Part shown: positions 5,507 to 12,289 of the stretch, piece by piece
Position numbering within the stretch: position 1 is the stretch's first letter
How the letters are laid out: each line of letters starts with the position of its first letter
Virus record (IMG/VR): IMGVR_UViG_3300003690_000310
Coordinates: 1-25,376 of that record
From: a virus
Direction: 5' to 3' (one strand)
DNA length: 25,376 bases
Program-made: the position numbers and the translations under genes
The notes under the pieces: model-generated
Told to the model about the DNA's origin: nothing
What the model saw: only the letters and a program-made list of their open reading frames with translations
The model's database searches: none

Positions 5507-5526
5507 TAAAACTAAATACAGTTTTA
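5507..5526. repeat. 7-bp stem-loop in control region
   Basis: TAAAACT (5507-5513) and AGTTTTA (5520-5526) form a perfect AT-rich stem with a 6-base loop (AAATAC). It lies within the non-coding divergent region, with no gene in either direction nearby. It may be part of a structured RNA or a protein-binding site. Confidence 0.3.
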
Positions 5527-5588
5527 CACCGCCAGCACTGTGGTGAGCCATTGGAAGGGGGCAGGGACGGCTACTCTCAGGACGACAG

Positions 5589-5614
5589 TGCAACAATTTA
5601 CCCAAAATGTTGCA
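5589..5614. repeat. TGCAACA/TGTTGCA inverted repeat
   Basis: TGCAACA (5589-5595) and TGTTGCA (5608-5614) are perfect inverted copies; after one mismatch three more inner bases pair (TTT with AAA). The total length of 26 bp suits a repressor or replication-initiator dimer site. Related TTGCA/TGCAA words occur at 5345, 5365 and 5379. Confidence 0.4.
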
Positions 5615-5683
5615 TTATAAGGATATGCATGCACATGGTGGTGGGGTCAGGAGGAGGGAGCATCATTGTTGGGTGATCACAGG

Positions 5684-5719
5684 AGGGGGGCACCCACCCA
5701 GACCTTGGGGTACCCCCCT
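5684..5719 (+). terminator. GC-rich hairpin, possible terminator
   Basis: AGGGGGG (5684-5690) pairs with CCCCCCT (5713-5719) across a 22-base loop. GGGGTACCCC (5707-5716) can alternatively fold on itself. The segment after it is AT-rich but has no clean T-run. It may insulate the rightward promoter from upstream transcription or form part of an origin. Runs of G upstream could also make a quadruplex. Confidence 0.3.
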
Positions 5720-5768
5720 TCGACATATATATAACCACCGCTTACACAAAACGTGAAAATAAAAGATG

Positions 5769-5797
5769 TTGACAAAGTTAACTTAATTGATTATACT
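5769..5797 (+). promoter_or_regulatory. rightward early promoter
   Basis: A consensus TTGACA (5769-5774), a 17-base spacer and TATACT (5792-5797) give a near-perfect sigma70 promoter facing the replication genes. The spacer contains the perfect palindrome AAGTTAACTT (5775-5784), a possible operator. Transcription would start near 5804, almost at the first ATG (5803). Confidence 0.75.
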
Positions 5798-5802
5798 TGT
5801 TC

Positions 5803-6036
5803 ATGTTTGTTTCCAAGAAAACGTTAGCTAAAGAGCGTCAGGAGTGGCACAAGGAGCTTCAGAGGCAGAGGGAGCAGGTCATAGAGTTAGGTGACACGCT
5901 GCGTAGGGTACAATTAGATTTAAACAATGTTATCAAAGCCTGTATGTTGTGGCGTAGCAAGAAGATAGGCAATTTAAACGCTATAAGTTCCATAGACACA
6001 ATTTTAAGCTCTTCCATAGTTGAAAAAGATAAATAA
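5803..6036 (+). CDS. small coiled-coil early protein (77 aa)
   Basis: A charged, mostly helical protein begins MFVSKKTLAKERQEWHKEL and has a long predicted coiled coil across residues 5-45 (QRQREQVIELGDTLRRVQLDL). The ATG at 5803 is used because a TTG at 5797 lies inside the promoter -10. There is no SD, and the predicted transcript starts at or next to the ATG, so translation may be leaderless. It is the first gene of the rightward operon. It overlaps the next gene by 17 bases. No family is recognised. Confidence 0.55.
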   Translation: MFVSKKTLAKERQEWHKELQRQREQVIELGDTLRRVQLDLNNVIKACMLWRSKKIGNLNAISSIDTILSSSIVEKDK

Positions 6037-6283
6037 ACCAGCAGCATTTCAATTTTATCCCAAGGATTGGCTAAGTGATGCCGATGTGGTTTGCATGACT
6101 TTTGCTCAAAAGGGAGCTTATATAACCCTATTATGTTACTGTAGGATGGAGGGTCAACTTCCGAATAATGATGATTATATAAGAAAACTTCTTGGGAATG
6201 TCCGTAATTGGAAAACCCTGTGGAGTGGGATTAAACACAAGTTTGAAGTAGAGGGTGATTTTTTAGTTCATCCCCGTCTTTAA
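6020..6283 (+). CDS. DUF1376-type replication-associated protein (87 aa)
   Basis: The protein begins close to the typical DUF1376 opening (KPAAFQFYPKDWL, residues 6-18) and continues through KGAYITLLCYCRMEGQLPNND and the helical IRKLLG segment. DUF1376 domains occur at the N-terminus of phage replication or helicase-loader-like proteins. Here the protein stops after the domain (87 aa), so any C-terminal part is absent. The TTG at 6020 is the only start compatible with the domain, because a stop codon precedes it and the next ATG is too far in. It has no clear SD and overlaps the previous gene, suggesting translational coupling. Confidence 0.72.
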   Translation: MKKINKPAAFQFYPKDWLSDADVVCMTFAQKGAYITLLCYCRMEGQLPNNDDYIRKLLGNVRNWKTLWSGIKHKFEVEGDFLVHPRL

Positions 6284-6292
6284 TGTGAACGA

Positions 6293-6343
6293 ATGAAACA
6301 GAAAGATATATATACATCATTTAACAAAAAGAGTGATCAATGA
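6293..6343 (+). CDS. possible 16-aa coupling peptide
   Basis: A 17-codon frame (MKQKDIYTSFNKKSDQ) ends in a TGA that overlaps the ATG of the next membrane peptide by ATGA. There is no SD for its own start. It may be a leader that couples translation, or chance. Confidence 0.2.
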   Translation: MKQKDIYTSFNKKSDQ

Positions 6344-6468
6344 TAGAGATAGCCAATTTCATATCGAATTTAGTTCTTTTCGGTTTAGCTGTATTTTTAC
6401 TGGGTATTGGTGTTTTTTGCTTTTTGCTATTATTTTACGCATTTAGGGATTGGAGGGAGAGATGTTAG
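6340..6468 (+). CDS. small membrane peptide (42 aa)
   Basis: A 42-aa frame is almost all one transmembrane helix (LVLFGLAVFLLGIGVFCFLL, about residues 11-32) with a charged end (FRDWRERC). Its end overlaps the start of the next gene. The SD is weak (GAGTGA). Position in the early rightward operon and size suggest a host-envelope interacting or accessory peptide. It could also be a holin-like protein, but it is not next to the endolysin. Confidence 0.5.
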   Translation: MIEIANFISNLVLFGLAVFLLGIGVFCFLLLFYAFRDWRERC

Positions 6469-6779
6469 GAGGAACAAAGTCTATAGTAGAGCGATTAATT
6501 AGTGATCATCCTCATTTACGGGATGATGATTTAAAGTTACTGGCGACGATATACTGGTTCAGGGTAGAGGATGAGATGTCATACAGTTTAACTGAGGAGG
6601 AGCTGGGTGGCATAAAGAAATTTTTACAGCATTTAGCTGATGGAGAGTTACCTAATTTCGAGTCTATAAGAAGGTGTCGTCAGAAGCTTCAGGAAGAGAA
6701 CACATTTTTGAGGGGTAATTTATATGAAGAGCGGCACAACTATCAGGAGAACATAAAGGAAGAGCTAAGGTTATGGTAA
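6462..6779 (+). CDS. phage hypothetical protein, IRRCRQKLQEENTFLRG family (105 aa)
   Basis: The 105-aa protein has the layout of a family often seen in phage early regions: an N-terminal LISDHPHLRDDD-type helix, the middle IYWFRVEDE, then GELPNFESIRRCRQKLQEENTFLRG near the end. The family is common but functionally uncharacterised as far as I know. The ATG at 6462 is chosen over an in-frame TTG at 6450 because GGAGGGAGAG directly precedes it. It overlaps the membrane peptide upstream by 7 bases and the helix-turn-helix gene downstream by 7. Confidence 0.7.
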   Translation: MLGGTKSIVERLISDHPHLRDDDLKLLATIYWFRVEDEMSYSLTEEELGGIKKFLQHLADGELPNFESIRRCRQKLQEENTFLRGNLYEERHNYQENIKEELRLW

Positions 6780-7021
6780 AGAACACAAGTTTAGTATCGA
6801 CGAGTCAGTTATCTGATATATTACAGGTAACAAGGCAGGCGATATACAAGTGGCGTAAGAACGGAATGCCGGTTGTTGTTGATAATTCTGGCAGGCAGGG
6901 CAAGACAATACGTTATGATTACGATGAGGTTATAGATTGGTTGAACGAAAAGAAGAAGAAGCGGGAGAGGATAGTCTTAGAGGACATGGATCTGGAGATG
7001 ATAGATCCATACGAAACATAG
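6773..7021 (+). CDS. helix-turn-helix DNA-binding protein (possible small terminase Nu1-like or excisionase)
   Basis: Residues 9-34 (STSQLSDILQVTRQAIYKWRKNGMPV) form a winged-helix/MerR-type recognition motif, followed by IRYDYDEVIDWLNEKKKKRER. This arrangement is seen in lambda Nu1-type small terminase subunits and in excisionase-like proteins. At 82 aa it holds only the DNA-binding domain, so it is shorter than a full Nu1. Position argues for regulation or packaging: it lies before the replication-like gene and about 1.4 kb upstream of the large terminase. It overlaps the upstream gene by 7 bases. A small-terminase call is a guess; DNA binding is well supported. Confidence 0.7.
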   Translation: MVKNTSLVSTSQLSDILQVTRQAIYKWRKNGMPVVVDNSGRQGKTIRYDYDEVIDWLNEKKKKRERIVLEDMDLEMIDPYET

Positions 7022-7179
7022 ATGCCAAGTGGATAGTCCGTAAAAGGACTAAATCTGGCATTTACATCACCATAGCCTCGGGCAATACTCGCAAAGAGAT
7101 AATAGACAAGACCATAGCTGACTCAGAAACATTTAGTCGGCAGAGAGAGGAGCATAGCGATGGCAAAGAGGTTCACTGA
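6937..7179 (+). CDS. hypothetical protein, start uncertain (up to 80 aa)
   Basis: A frame overlapping the end of the helix-turn-helix gene continues through the otherwise empty 7022-7159. Its last ~53 residues (from NIDAKWIVRKRTKSGIYITI to EEHSDGKEVH) look like a real small basic protein. No ATG or good SD lies near 7010-7030. The only near-cognate start, TTG at 6937, would make the first 25 residues an overlap of the upstream gene. A -1 frameshift in the AAG-rich stretch of that gene, or a non-AUG start, are alternatives. It overlaps the start of the next gene by 20 bases. Confidence 0.4.
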   Translation: MVERKEEEAGEDSLRGHGSGDDRSIRNIDAKWIVRKRTKSGIYITIASGNTRKEIIDKTIADSETFSRQREEHSDGKEVH

Positions 7180-7999
7180 TACTGAGAAATGGGAGAAGCG
7201 ATGGTTAAGAAAGCTTGGTGGGAAGTTCCAGTTATTCTGGCATTTCATCAATGATCGTTGCAATCACGCAGGCATATGGGACGTAGACATGGAATCTTTT
7301 GAATTTCATACAGGCTGGAAGCTGACTCGTAAAGAGACATTGGAGGCTTTTAACCGTAAGATATTCAAGATTAAAGAGGATAAATGGTTTATACCCAAGT
7401 TTGTAGAGTTCCAGTATGGTCGTTATCTTAATCCAGATAGCAATGTACACAGAAGTGTGCGTAAATGTTTGGATAAGTATGACCTTATTAATGGAAACTT
7501 TATTAAACCCTTGACCAACCCTTCCCCAAGGGTTAAGGATAAAGATAAGGCTAAGATTAAGGTTAAAGATAAAAGAAAAGAATTAAATAATATAAATATA
7601 GATTTTGACTTTTTTTGGGATGCCTATGATTATAAGAAAGACATCTACCGTTGTGAGCTGCTGTGGAGAGGGGAGAGAAAGCTGTCAGACGGATCCTTTA
7701 TGAAAGAGGAGGACAGAGAGTCTGTTATGGATAATGTCCCTTTTTATGTTGAGGCTACCCCGGAGAAGAGGTATAGAAAGAATCCATCCACTTATCTGTA
7801 CAATAAGCTGTGGCTGGATGAGATTGTTGAGCGTAAACAGGAAGAAAACGATAAGATACGACTGTCGGACTTTAAAATCAATACCACAGGACATTATATC
7901 GGCTATTGTGAAGAATGCAGTGTAAGTGATTTCTACGATAAATGGGAGCTTCGAGAAGATTCCAGATGTTGTAAGGCGAGGATAAGTGCTGAAAAATAA
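7160..7999 (+). CDS. phage replication protein-like (279 aa)
   Basis: The N-terminus (about residues 4-105) resembles phage replication proteins with the pattern FTDTEKWEKRWLRKL, then FQLFWHFINDRCNHAGIWDVD, then WFIPKFVEFQYG. This domain resembles replication initiators or DnaD-like proteins. A lysine-rich linker (KDKDKAKIKVKDKRK) leads to a C-terminal domain with an FDFFWDAY start and RYRKNPSTYLYNKLW, recurrent in replisome-organiser proteins. A final four-cysteine group (Cys250, Cys253, Cys270, Cys271) may bind zinc. GAGAGGAG precedes the ATG. It probably recruits the host replication machinery to the phage origin. The exact family is not settled. Confidence 0.65.
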   Translation: MAKRFTDTEKWEKRWLRKLGGKFQLFWHFINDRCNHAGIWDVDMESFEFHTGWKLTRKETLEAFNRKIFKIKEDKWFIPKFVEFQYGRYLNPDSNVHRSVRKCLDKYDLINGNFIKPLTNPSPRVKDKDKAKIKVKDKRKELNNINIDFDFFWDAYDYKKDIYRCELLWRGERKLSDGSFMKEEDRESVMDNVPFYVEATPEKRYRKNPSTYLYNKLWLDEIVERKQEENDKIRLSDFKINTTGHYIGYCEECSVSDFYDKWELREDSRCCKARISAEK

Positions 8000-8011
8000 A
8001 AGGAAATAAAA

Positions 8012-8392
8012 ATGGCTAAATATGGGAAAAGATCAAGAAAAAGGCTTGAAGGGATCGATGAAAAGCTTTTGAAAGTGTTGAATGAGCTTATTAAAATTAT
8101 GGATGTCACAGTGCTGGAAGGACTCCGGTCTCAGGAAAGGCAGGACATGCTCGTCTCTGAGGGAAAGAGCAAGACCCGGCATAGCAAGCATATACAAGGA
8201 CGTGCTGTCGATATAGCTCCCTATCCTGTGGACTGGGAAGACCGGGAACGGTTTCACTATATGGGCGGTATGCTGAGAGGTATCGCTCTGTCTCTCGGTG
8301 AAAAAGTACGCTGGGGAGGAGACTGGGACTCTGACGGAGAGATAAAGGATAATAATTTTGACGATCTTGTTCATGTGGAGCTTATTGGCTGA
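8012..8392 (+). CDS. M15-type peptidoglycan peptidase (endolysin)
   Basis: A 126-aa protein matches the LAS (M15/VanY, T5-endolysin-like) peptidase fold: the GLRSQERQ segment, then SKHIQGRAVDI giving zinc ligands His60 and Asp67, then RWGGDW, then DDLVHVEL with Asp118 as likely catalytic acid and His121 as third ligand. It would cut peptide cross-links in host peptidoglycan (L-Ala-D-Glu or D-Ala-D-Ala type) during lysis. Length is normal for single-domain phage endolysins of this class. No signal peptide or cell-wall binding domain is present, so a holin is expected. AAAGGAAA precedes the ATG. It lies unusually between the replication gene and terminase, with only six bases before the terminase start. 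Confidence 0.88.
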   Translation: MAKYGKRSRKRLEGIDEKLLKVLNELIKIMDVTVLEGLRSQERQDMLVSEGKSKTRHSKHIQGRAVDIAPYPVDWEDRERFHYMGGMLRGIALSLGEKVRWGGDWDSDGEIKDNNFDDLVHVELIG

Positions 8393-8398
8393 TAAGCT

Positions 8399-9955
8399 GT
8401 GACTGATATAGTTCTAAGACCCCATAAGGGGAAACAGACCGAGTTCCTGAAATCAACAGCTAACTGGGTCTTCTATGGCGGTGCGAGGGGAGGAGGCAAG
8501 TCCCTCATGCTGGCATGGAAAGCGGCACTTACACCGAGGAAATGGCACTATGAATATAAAAGAAAAGAGATCACAGAAGATTCGGCAATGCGACTCAAAG
8601 CGGCAAAAAAACCCTGTAAAACAGTGGTCGACAATGTATCCATTGACTATCCGGATTATATCGCATTATTGGTCAGAAGAACCTATCCGCAGCTTGAACG
8701 TAACCTTAAGCCCGAATGTGACAAACTGTACCGCCACTATAATGCCAAATGGCAGGAAAGAAACAAGTGCTATCTCTTTCCCTCGGGAGCCAAGGTCTAC
8801 CTTGTGCATTGTCAGGATCGTAGGGCACTTGATAACTATATAGGTGGAAACTATAACTTCCTCGGAATAGATGAGGCTAACCAGTTTCCGGAAGACTGGG
8901 TGGATGAGCTTGCCACATCGGTAAGGACAGATAACCCGAACCTGAAACCGCAGATCTGCCTGACATCTAACCCCGGTAATATCGGTCATGTATGGCTTAA
9001 GCGTAAGTTTATCGACAGATGTCCACCGGAAACCTATGGCAAGGTAATATATGATGACCGGTTTGGAGTTGATTATCAGCGTAAAAAAACAGGAAAAATG
9101 TATACGGACGATGATGGCATCAGCTGGAAGTTTATACCCGCTACCGTGTTTGATAACCCGTCGCTTCTTGATAATGATCCCGGCTATGTGAAGAAACTGA
9201 AACAGCTCAATCCAGTGCTGAGAGCTATGTGGCTGGAAGGGAGATGGGACGTGTTCGCCGGAACCTATTTTGATAACTGGAACCCGATGCATCATATTGT
9301 CTATGACTCAGACTTTGTCTTTAACAGGAACTTTAAAAAGTCTACCCACGCACTGTACCGGTTCTATGACTATGGAACAAAAGCACCCTTCGTCTGCCTG
9401 TTTGCCGCCGTTGACCGCAATCAGGATATGATTATATTCGACGAGATCGTGGAAACCGGTCTCTCTGCATCACGGCAGGCAAAATATGTTAACGAGTATA
9501 CCTATAAGAATTATAAACTTAAACCAAACGATTTTGTTGAGGATATAGCAGATCCAGCCTACTGGACAAAGCATTCTGAGAAAGAGGGTCGCCTCTATTC
9601 CCCTGCTGACTTTTATAGCGATGAGGGTATATATCTTTCAAAAGCAAACAACGATAGAAAAGCGAAAGCAAAAATTGTCTATGAAGGTCTCACCGTACCT
9701 GACGAGGGACACCCAAGAGTTCGCTTTACAGAAAAATGTTGTTATTGTATAGAAACATTGCCTAATTTGCCGGCGGCACCTAATGATCCAGAGGATGTAG
9801 ATACCAAGTCTGAGGATCACGCCTTTGATGCTCTATCCTATGGCATGCTGAAGGTGCTGACTGGGATCGTTACCGAAGAGAAGCGAAAAAAAGGATGGAG
9901 ATATAAACTTTTAGAGAGAGCAAGAGGAGGAACTTTGAACTGGAAAACAGCATAG
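8399..9955 (+). CDS. terL: large terminase subunit
   Basis: This 518-aa packaging motor ATPase/nuclease has Walker A GGARGGGKS (residues 27-35), Walker B FLGIDE (Asp158/Glu159), the coupling motif LTSNPGN (188-194), and a C-terminal RNase H-like nuclease with acidic residues Asp324 (FYDYG), Asp385 (ADPAYW) and the DHAFDALSYG motif (Asp473/Asp477). Length and motifs match full-length terminases that cut concatemers and pump DNA through the portal. The start is GTG, six bases after the endolysin stop and without a clear SD, so it is probably translated by coupling. The stop directly abuts the portal start. A charged insert of about 35 residues (TPRKWHYEYKRKE onward) follows the Walker A helix. 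Confidence 0.95.
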   Translation: MTDIVLRPHKGKQTEFLKSTANWVFYGGARGGGKSLMLAWKAALTPRKWHYEYKRKEITEDSAMRLKAAKKPCKTVVDNVSIDYPDYIALLVRRTYPQLERNLKPECDKLYRHYNAKWQERNKCYLFPSGAKVYLVHCQDRRALDNYIGGNYNFLGIDEANQFPEDWVDELATSVRTDNPNLKPQICLTSNPGNIGHVWLKRKFIDRCPPETYGKVIYDDRFGVDYQRKKTGKMYTDDDGISWKFIPATVFDNPSLLDNDPGYVKKLKQLNPVLRAMWLEGRWDVFAGTYFDNWNPMHHIVYDSDFVFNRNFKKSTHALYRFYDYGTKAPFVCLFAAVDRNQDMIIFDEIVETGLSASRQAKYVNEYTYKNYKLKPNDFVEDIADPAYWTKHSEKEGRLYSPADFYSDEGIYLSKANNDRKAKAKIVYEGLTVPDEGHPRVRFTEKCCYCIETLPNLPAAPNDPEDVDTKSEDHAFDALSYGMLKVLTGIVTEEKRKKGWRYKLLERARGGTLNWKTA

Positions 9956-11842
9956 TTGGCTCAATATAGCGTAAAATCATCAGGAAGGGGTCTTGATCCC
10001 CGTGCAGAGAAGATTCTAAAGAGTTTTCTCTTCGCCTACGACTCCTTCAAAACAGCGAGAGAGGACAGCGAAAAGGCTGTCCGATATCTTAATAACGACA
10101 CTTGGACTTCAGCTGAAAAAAGTGCCGCAGTAAAATATAAAAAACCGACCCTTTCCTATAACATAATCACCCCTATTATATCCACTCTCATGGGTAACGA
10201 GCAGCTTAACCGTAGGCAGGCTCGCTACAAACCGACCACTCTGGAAAGCGTTCAGGTGGCTGATATAGTCCAGAGCCGCTGGGCAGCAATGGTGGACGAA
10301 CAAGATATCGAAGAAAAGCTCCAGATCGTATTTGCCGACGCACTGACCACCAAGGTGGGAGGCTGGATCCAGAGATCCTTTGAGATGGATGAAGACGGCT
10401 ACCTTGATTTTAAGTATGATGTTCTGAATAATATGAGGATCTTTATCGATCCGGAGACCAGAGCCAACGACTATAAGCTTGAGCATTGCCGCTGGATCAT
10501 AAAAGAGGGGTGGGAGACGCTTGACGTAATCTCTGAAAAATACAGCATTAATCCTGACGACCTTAAAAGAGAGCGTTCAAGGGACTGGTGGACTCAGCTG
10601 TCCATGACCATCAGGCGTTTTACTGACAAGGAATATTCCAAGGATCTGGAAAACTTTGACAAGGAAAATGACCGCTACCGAATTCTGGAGATGCAGGAAC
10701 GGACAGTAAGAAAGATGGTGCGGATATTTGACGGTGAGAACTATATGACCGTGGAGAATAAAGATTATAACAGGCTAAAAACCGATAACCCGAGGCTGGC
10801 AAAGGTTCAGGACTTTGAACAGTGTTCAATCCATGTTACCACACTTGTCCCGTTCTTTAAGAATCTCATTGTTATAGACGAAGAATCTAAGAATCCAACG
10901 CCAAGCTTTGATGTGTTCCCTGTGTTCTCGTATAACTATAATATTCAAGTCTCAGAACAGACCTCGCTGGTGGATCTTTTGCTGGACATTCAGGATGACG
11001 TTAACAAGGCTAAAAGTCAGGTGCGTGACTATGTGACTCAGATATTGTCCGGGGGAGTTTTTATAGACAAAAGAGAAAAGGAGACAATTAAGGCACTCAA
11101 GACCAAAGGGAACCAACCTAACATGGTCTATGAGCTTAATAATCCCGCCGTGATGCCCCAAAAAATGCCTCCTTCCACAATTCCCTCGGACATCATGTTG
11201 AATGCTGAGAACTCAGTTGCTTTCGCTCAGAGGGTATCGCTCATATCTGAGGCGATGAAGGGTGAGACGGCGAGATCAGGCGAGTCTGGTGTCCTGTTTG
11301 AACAGAAGGTAAAGAGAGCTGCTGCGGCTATTAACCCTTACTTCAGGAACCTTGCAAGGCTAAGAAAGACTATCGCTGAGGATTTTGTTGACAACTTCGG
11401 TTTTGTCTATTCAGAAAAAGACCGTGTCATCAGGGTGAAAGAGGACAATATTTTCTCTCAGGTCATTGTGAACCTTCAGGCTGCGGGAGAGACGCTTAAC
11501 AATGTAGTGAACCCTTCCATCTATGTGGAGCTGGACGAAGGAGAACAGAATGTCACCAATATTGAGGATAACTTCAACCGCCTCCTCGCTCTGGTCAATC
11601 TTATCGGGCAGTTTAACCCGGCTCTTGTGGACGTGGAAACTATTGTGGCTCAGGCTCCGATTCCGGGTGCTGATAAGATGGTCGAGTTCATACGGAAAAT
11701 GCAGCAGTCCCAAGCAGAATCGGCACAGGAACAGGGAGACATCGAAAGAACCAAAGCATTACTCGAAAACGTCAAAACGGAAAGAGGTATAATGACCGAC
11801 GAAGAAAAGATGCGTATGGATGCAGCCAAAGGAGAAAAATAA
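9956..11842 (+). CDS. P22-like portal protein
   Basis: A 628-aa portal forms the ring at the capsid vertex through which DNA enters and leaves. The N-terminal region (RYLNNDTWTSAEK, then PTLSYNIITPIISTLMGNEQLNR) and the later ESGVLFEQKVKRAAAAINPYFRNL segment are characteristic of P22-type portals; the length is slightly shorter than P22 (725 aa). The C-terminal ~50 residues are a charged helix (barrel or coiled coil). The start is TTG at 9956, the base after the terminase TAG; the next ATG is about 78 codons in and would remove conserved sequence. Position after terL fits the usual packaging module. Confidence 0.9.
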   Translation: MAQYSVKSSGRGLDPRAEKILKSFLFAYDSFKTAREDSEKAVRYLNNDTWTSAEKSAAVKYKKPTLSYNIITPIISTLMGNEQLNRRQARYKPTTLESVQVADIVQSRWAAMVDEQDIEEKLQIVFADALTTKVGGWIQRSFEMDEDGYLDFKYDVLNNMRIFIDPETRANDYKLEHCRWIIKEGWETLDVISEKYSINPDDLKRERSRDWWTQLSMTIRRFTDKEYSKDLENFDKENDRYRILEMQERTVRKMVRIFDGENYMTVENKDYNRLKTDNPRLAKVQDFEQCSIHVTTLVPFFKNLIVIDEESKNPTPSFDVFPVFSYNYNIQVSEQTSLVDLLLDIQDDVNKAKSQVRDYVTQILSGGVFIDKREKETIKALKTKGNQPNMVYELNNPAVMPQKMPPSTIPSDIMLNAENSVAFAQRVSLISEAMKGETARSGESGVLFEQKVKRAAAAINPYFRNLARLRKTIAEDFVDNFGFVYSEKDRVIRVKEDNIFSQVIVNLQAAGETLNNVVNPSIYVELDEGEQNVTNIEDNFNRLLALVNLIGQFNPALVDVETIVAQAPIPGADKMVEFIRKMQQSQAESAQEQGDIERTKALLENVKTERGIMTDEEKMRMDAAKGEK

Positions 11843-12108
11843 TGCCAACACATTATAAAGGCAAAACAGGAACAGTTTATAAAAAAGCTTTGAAAGAGCA
11901 TAAAGCTGCTGTTAAAAAAAATAAGAAAAAGACTGAACCCAAACTGCGTCCTCAACCTGATTGGGAAATGTCTGACTTTCAGTGGGTTTCCAATCCAGCC
12001 ACTGGTAAACTTAAGTTAAAATACACAGAGAGTGGATTGAAAAAGAAGAGGAAAAAGAAAGCACCCAAAGCAGCTGATATATATAAGACAATGAAACCTC
12101 GGACATAG
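11842..12108 (+). CDS. small lysine-rich protein (88 aa)
   Basis: An 88-aa protein is very rich in lysine (HKAAVKKNKKKTE and LKKKRKKKAPK). The middle (PDWEMSDFQWVSNPATGKLKLKYTE) is less charged. Its ATG shares one base with the portal TAA (TAATG), so translation is coupled. The position between portal and scaffold suggests a DNA-binding or capsid-internal protein packaged with the genome. No family is recognised. Confidence 0.65.
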   Translation: MPTHYKGKTGTVYKKALKEHKAAVKKNKKKTEPKLRPQPDWEMSDFQWVSNPATGKLKLKYTESGLKKKRKKKAPKAADIYKTMKPRT

Positions 12109-12113
12109 ATAAG

Positions 12114-12287
12114 ATGCCATTCCAGTCAGAAGCACAGCGAAGATTTATGTTTGCAAAGCTACCAAGCTTGGCAAATAAATGGCAGCAAAAGACTCCTAAA
12201 AAGAAGTTGCCTAAAAAGGCAAGTCACAATAATAAAACAACCTTAGCTAATATATATATAGCTAAAAACAACAGAAAGAGAGCATAA
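12114..12287 (+). CDS. small basic virion-type protein, MPFxSxAQRRFM family (57 aa)
   Basis: A 57-aa protein opens MPFQSEAQRRFMFAKLPSLANKW, a pattern I know from many short phage proteins encoded in capsid or packaging modules (MPFxSxAQrRFMya followed by AxxW). The rest is lysine-rich. It begins five bases after the previous stop and ends two bases before the scaffold start. The actual function is not established. Probably a DNA-binding or minor head protein. Confidence 0.7.
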   Translation: MPFQSEAQRRFMFAKLPSLANKWQQKTPKKKLPKKASHNNKTTLANIYIAKNNRKRA

Positions 12288-12289
12288 AA

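Larger units (their letters stand above)
5259..5802. promoter_or_regulatory. non-coding divergent control region
   Basis: This 544-base gap separates the leftward and rightward operons and holds no convincing gene. The one long open frame here (5473-5676) has a low-complexity, improbable translation. It contains a promoter at each end, an 11-bp inverted repeat at the left end, five TTGCA/TGCAA motifs, a 7-bp stem at 5507-5526, an inverted repeat at 5589-5614, G-rich tracts (5638-5660), a GC-rich hairpin (5684-5719) and a palindrome within the rightward promoter. Such a region could be the genetic switch, an origin of replication, a structured non-coding RNA, or a mix of these. The sequence alone does not decide. 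Confidence 0.6.

Noticed and set aside
5473-5676. 67-aa frame in the control region
   Set aside because: No SD, unlikely amino-acid composition (glycine-rich tail), and it covers inverted repeats and G-runs, so a non-coding reading is better.
8666-9295. 209-aa reverse-strand frame inside terL
   Set aside because: Antisense to a fully supported terminase, with no SD or domain; a shadow frame.
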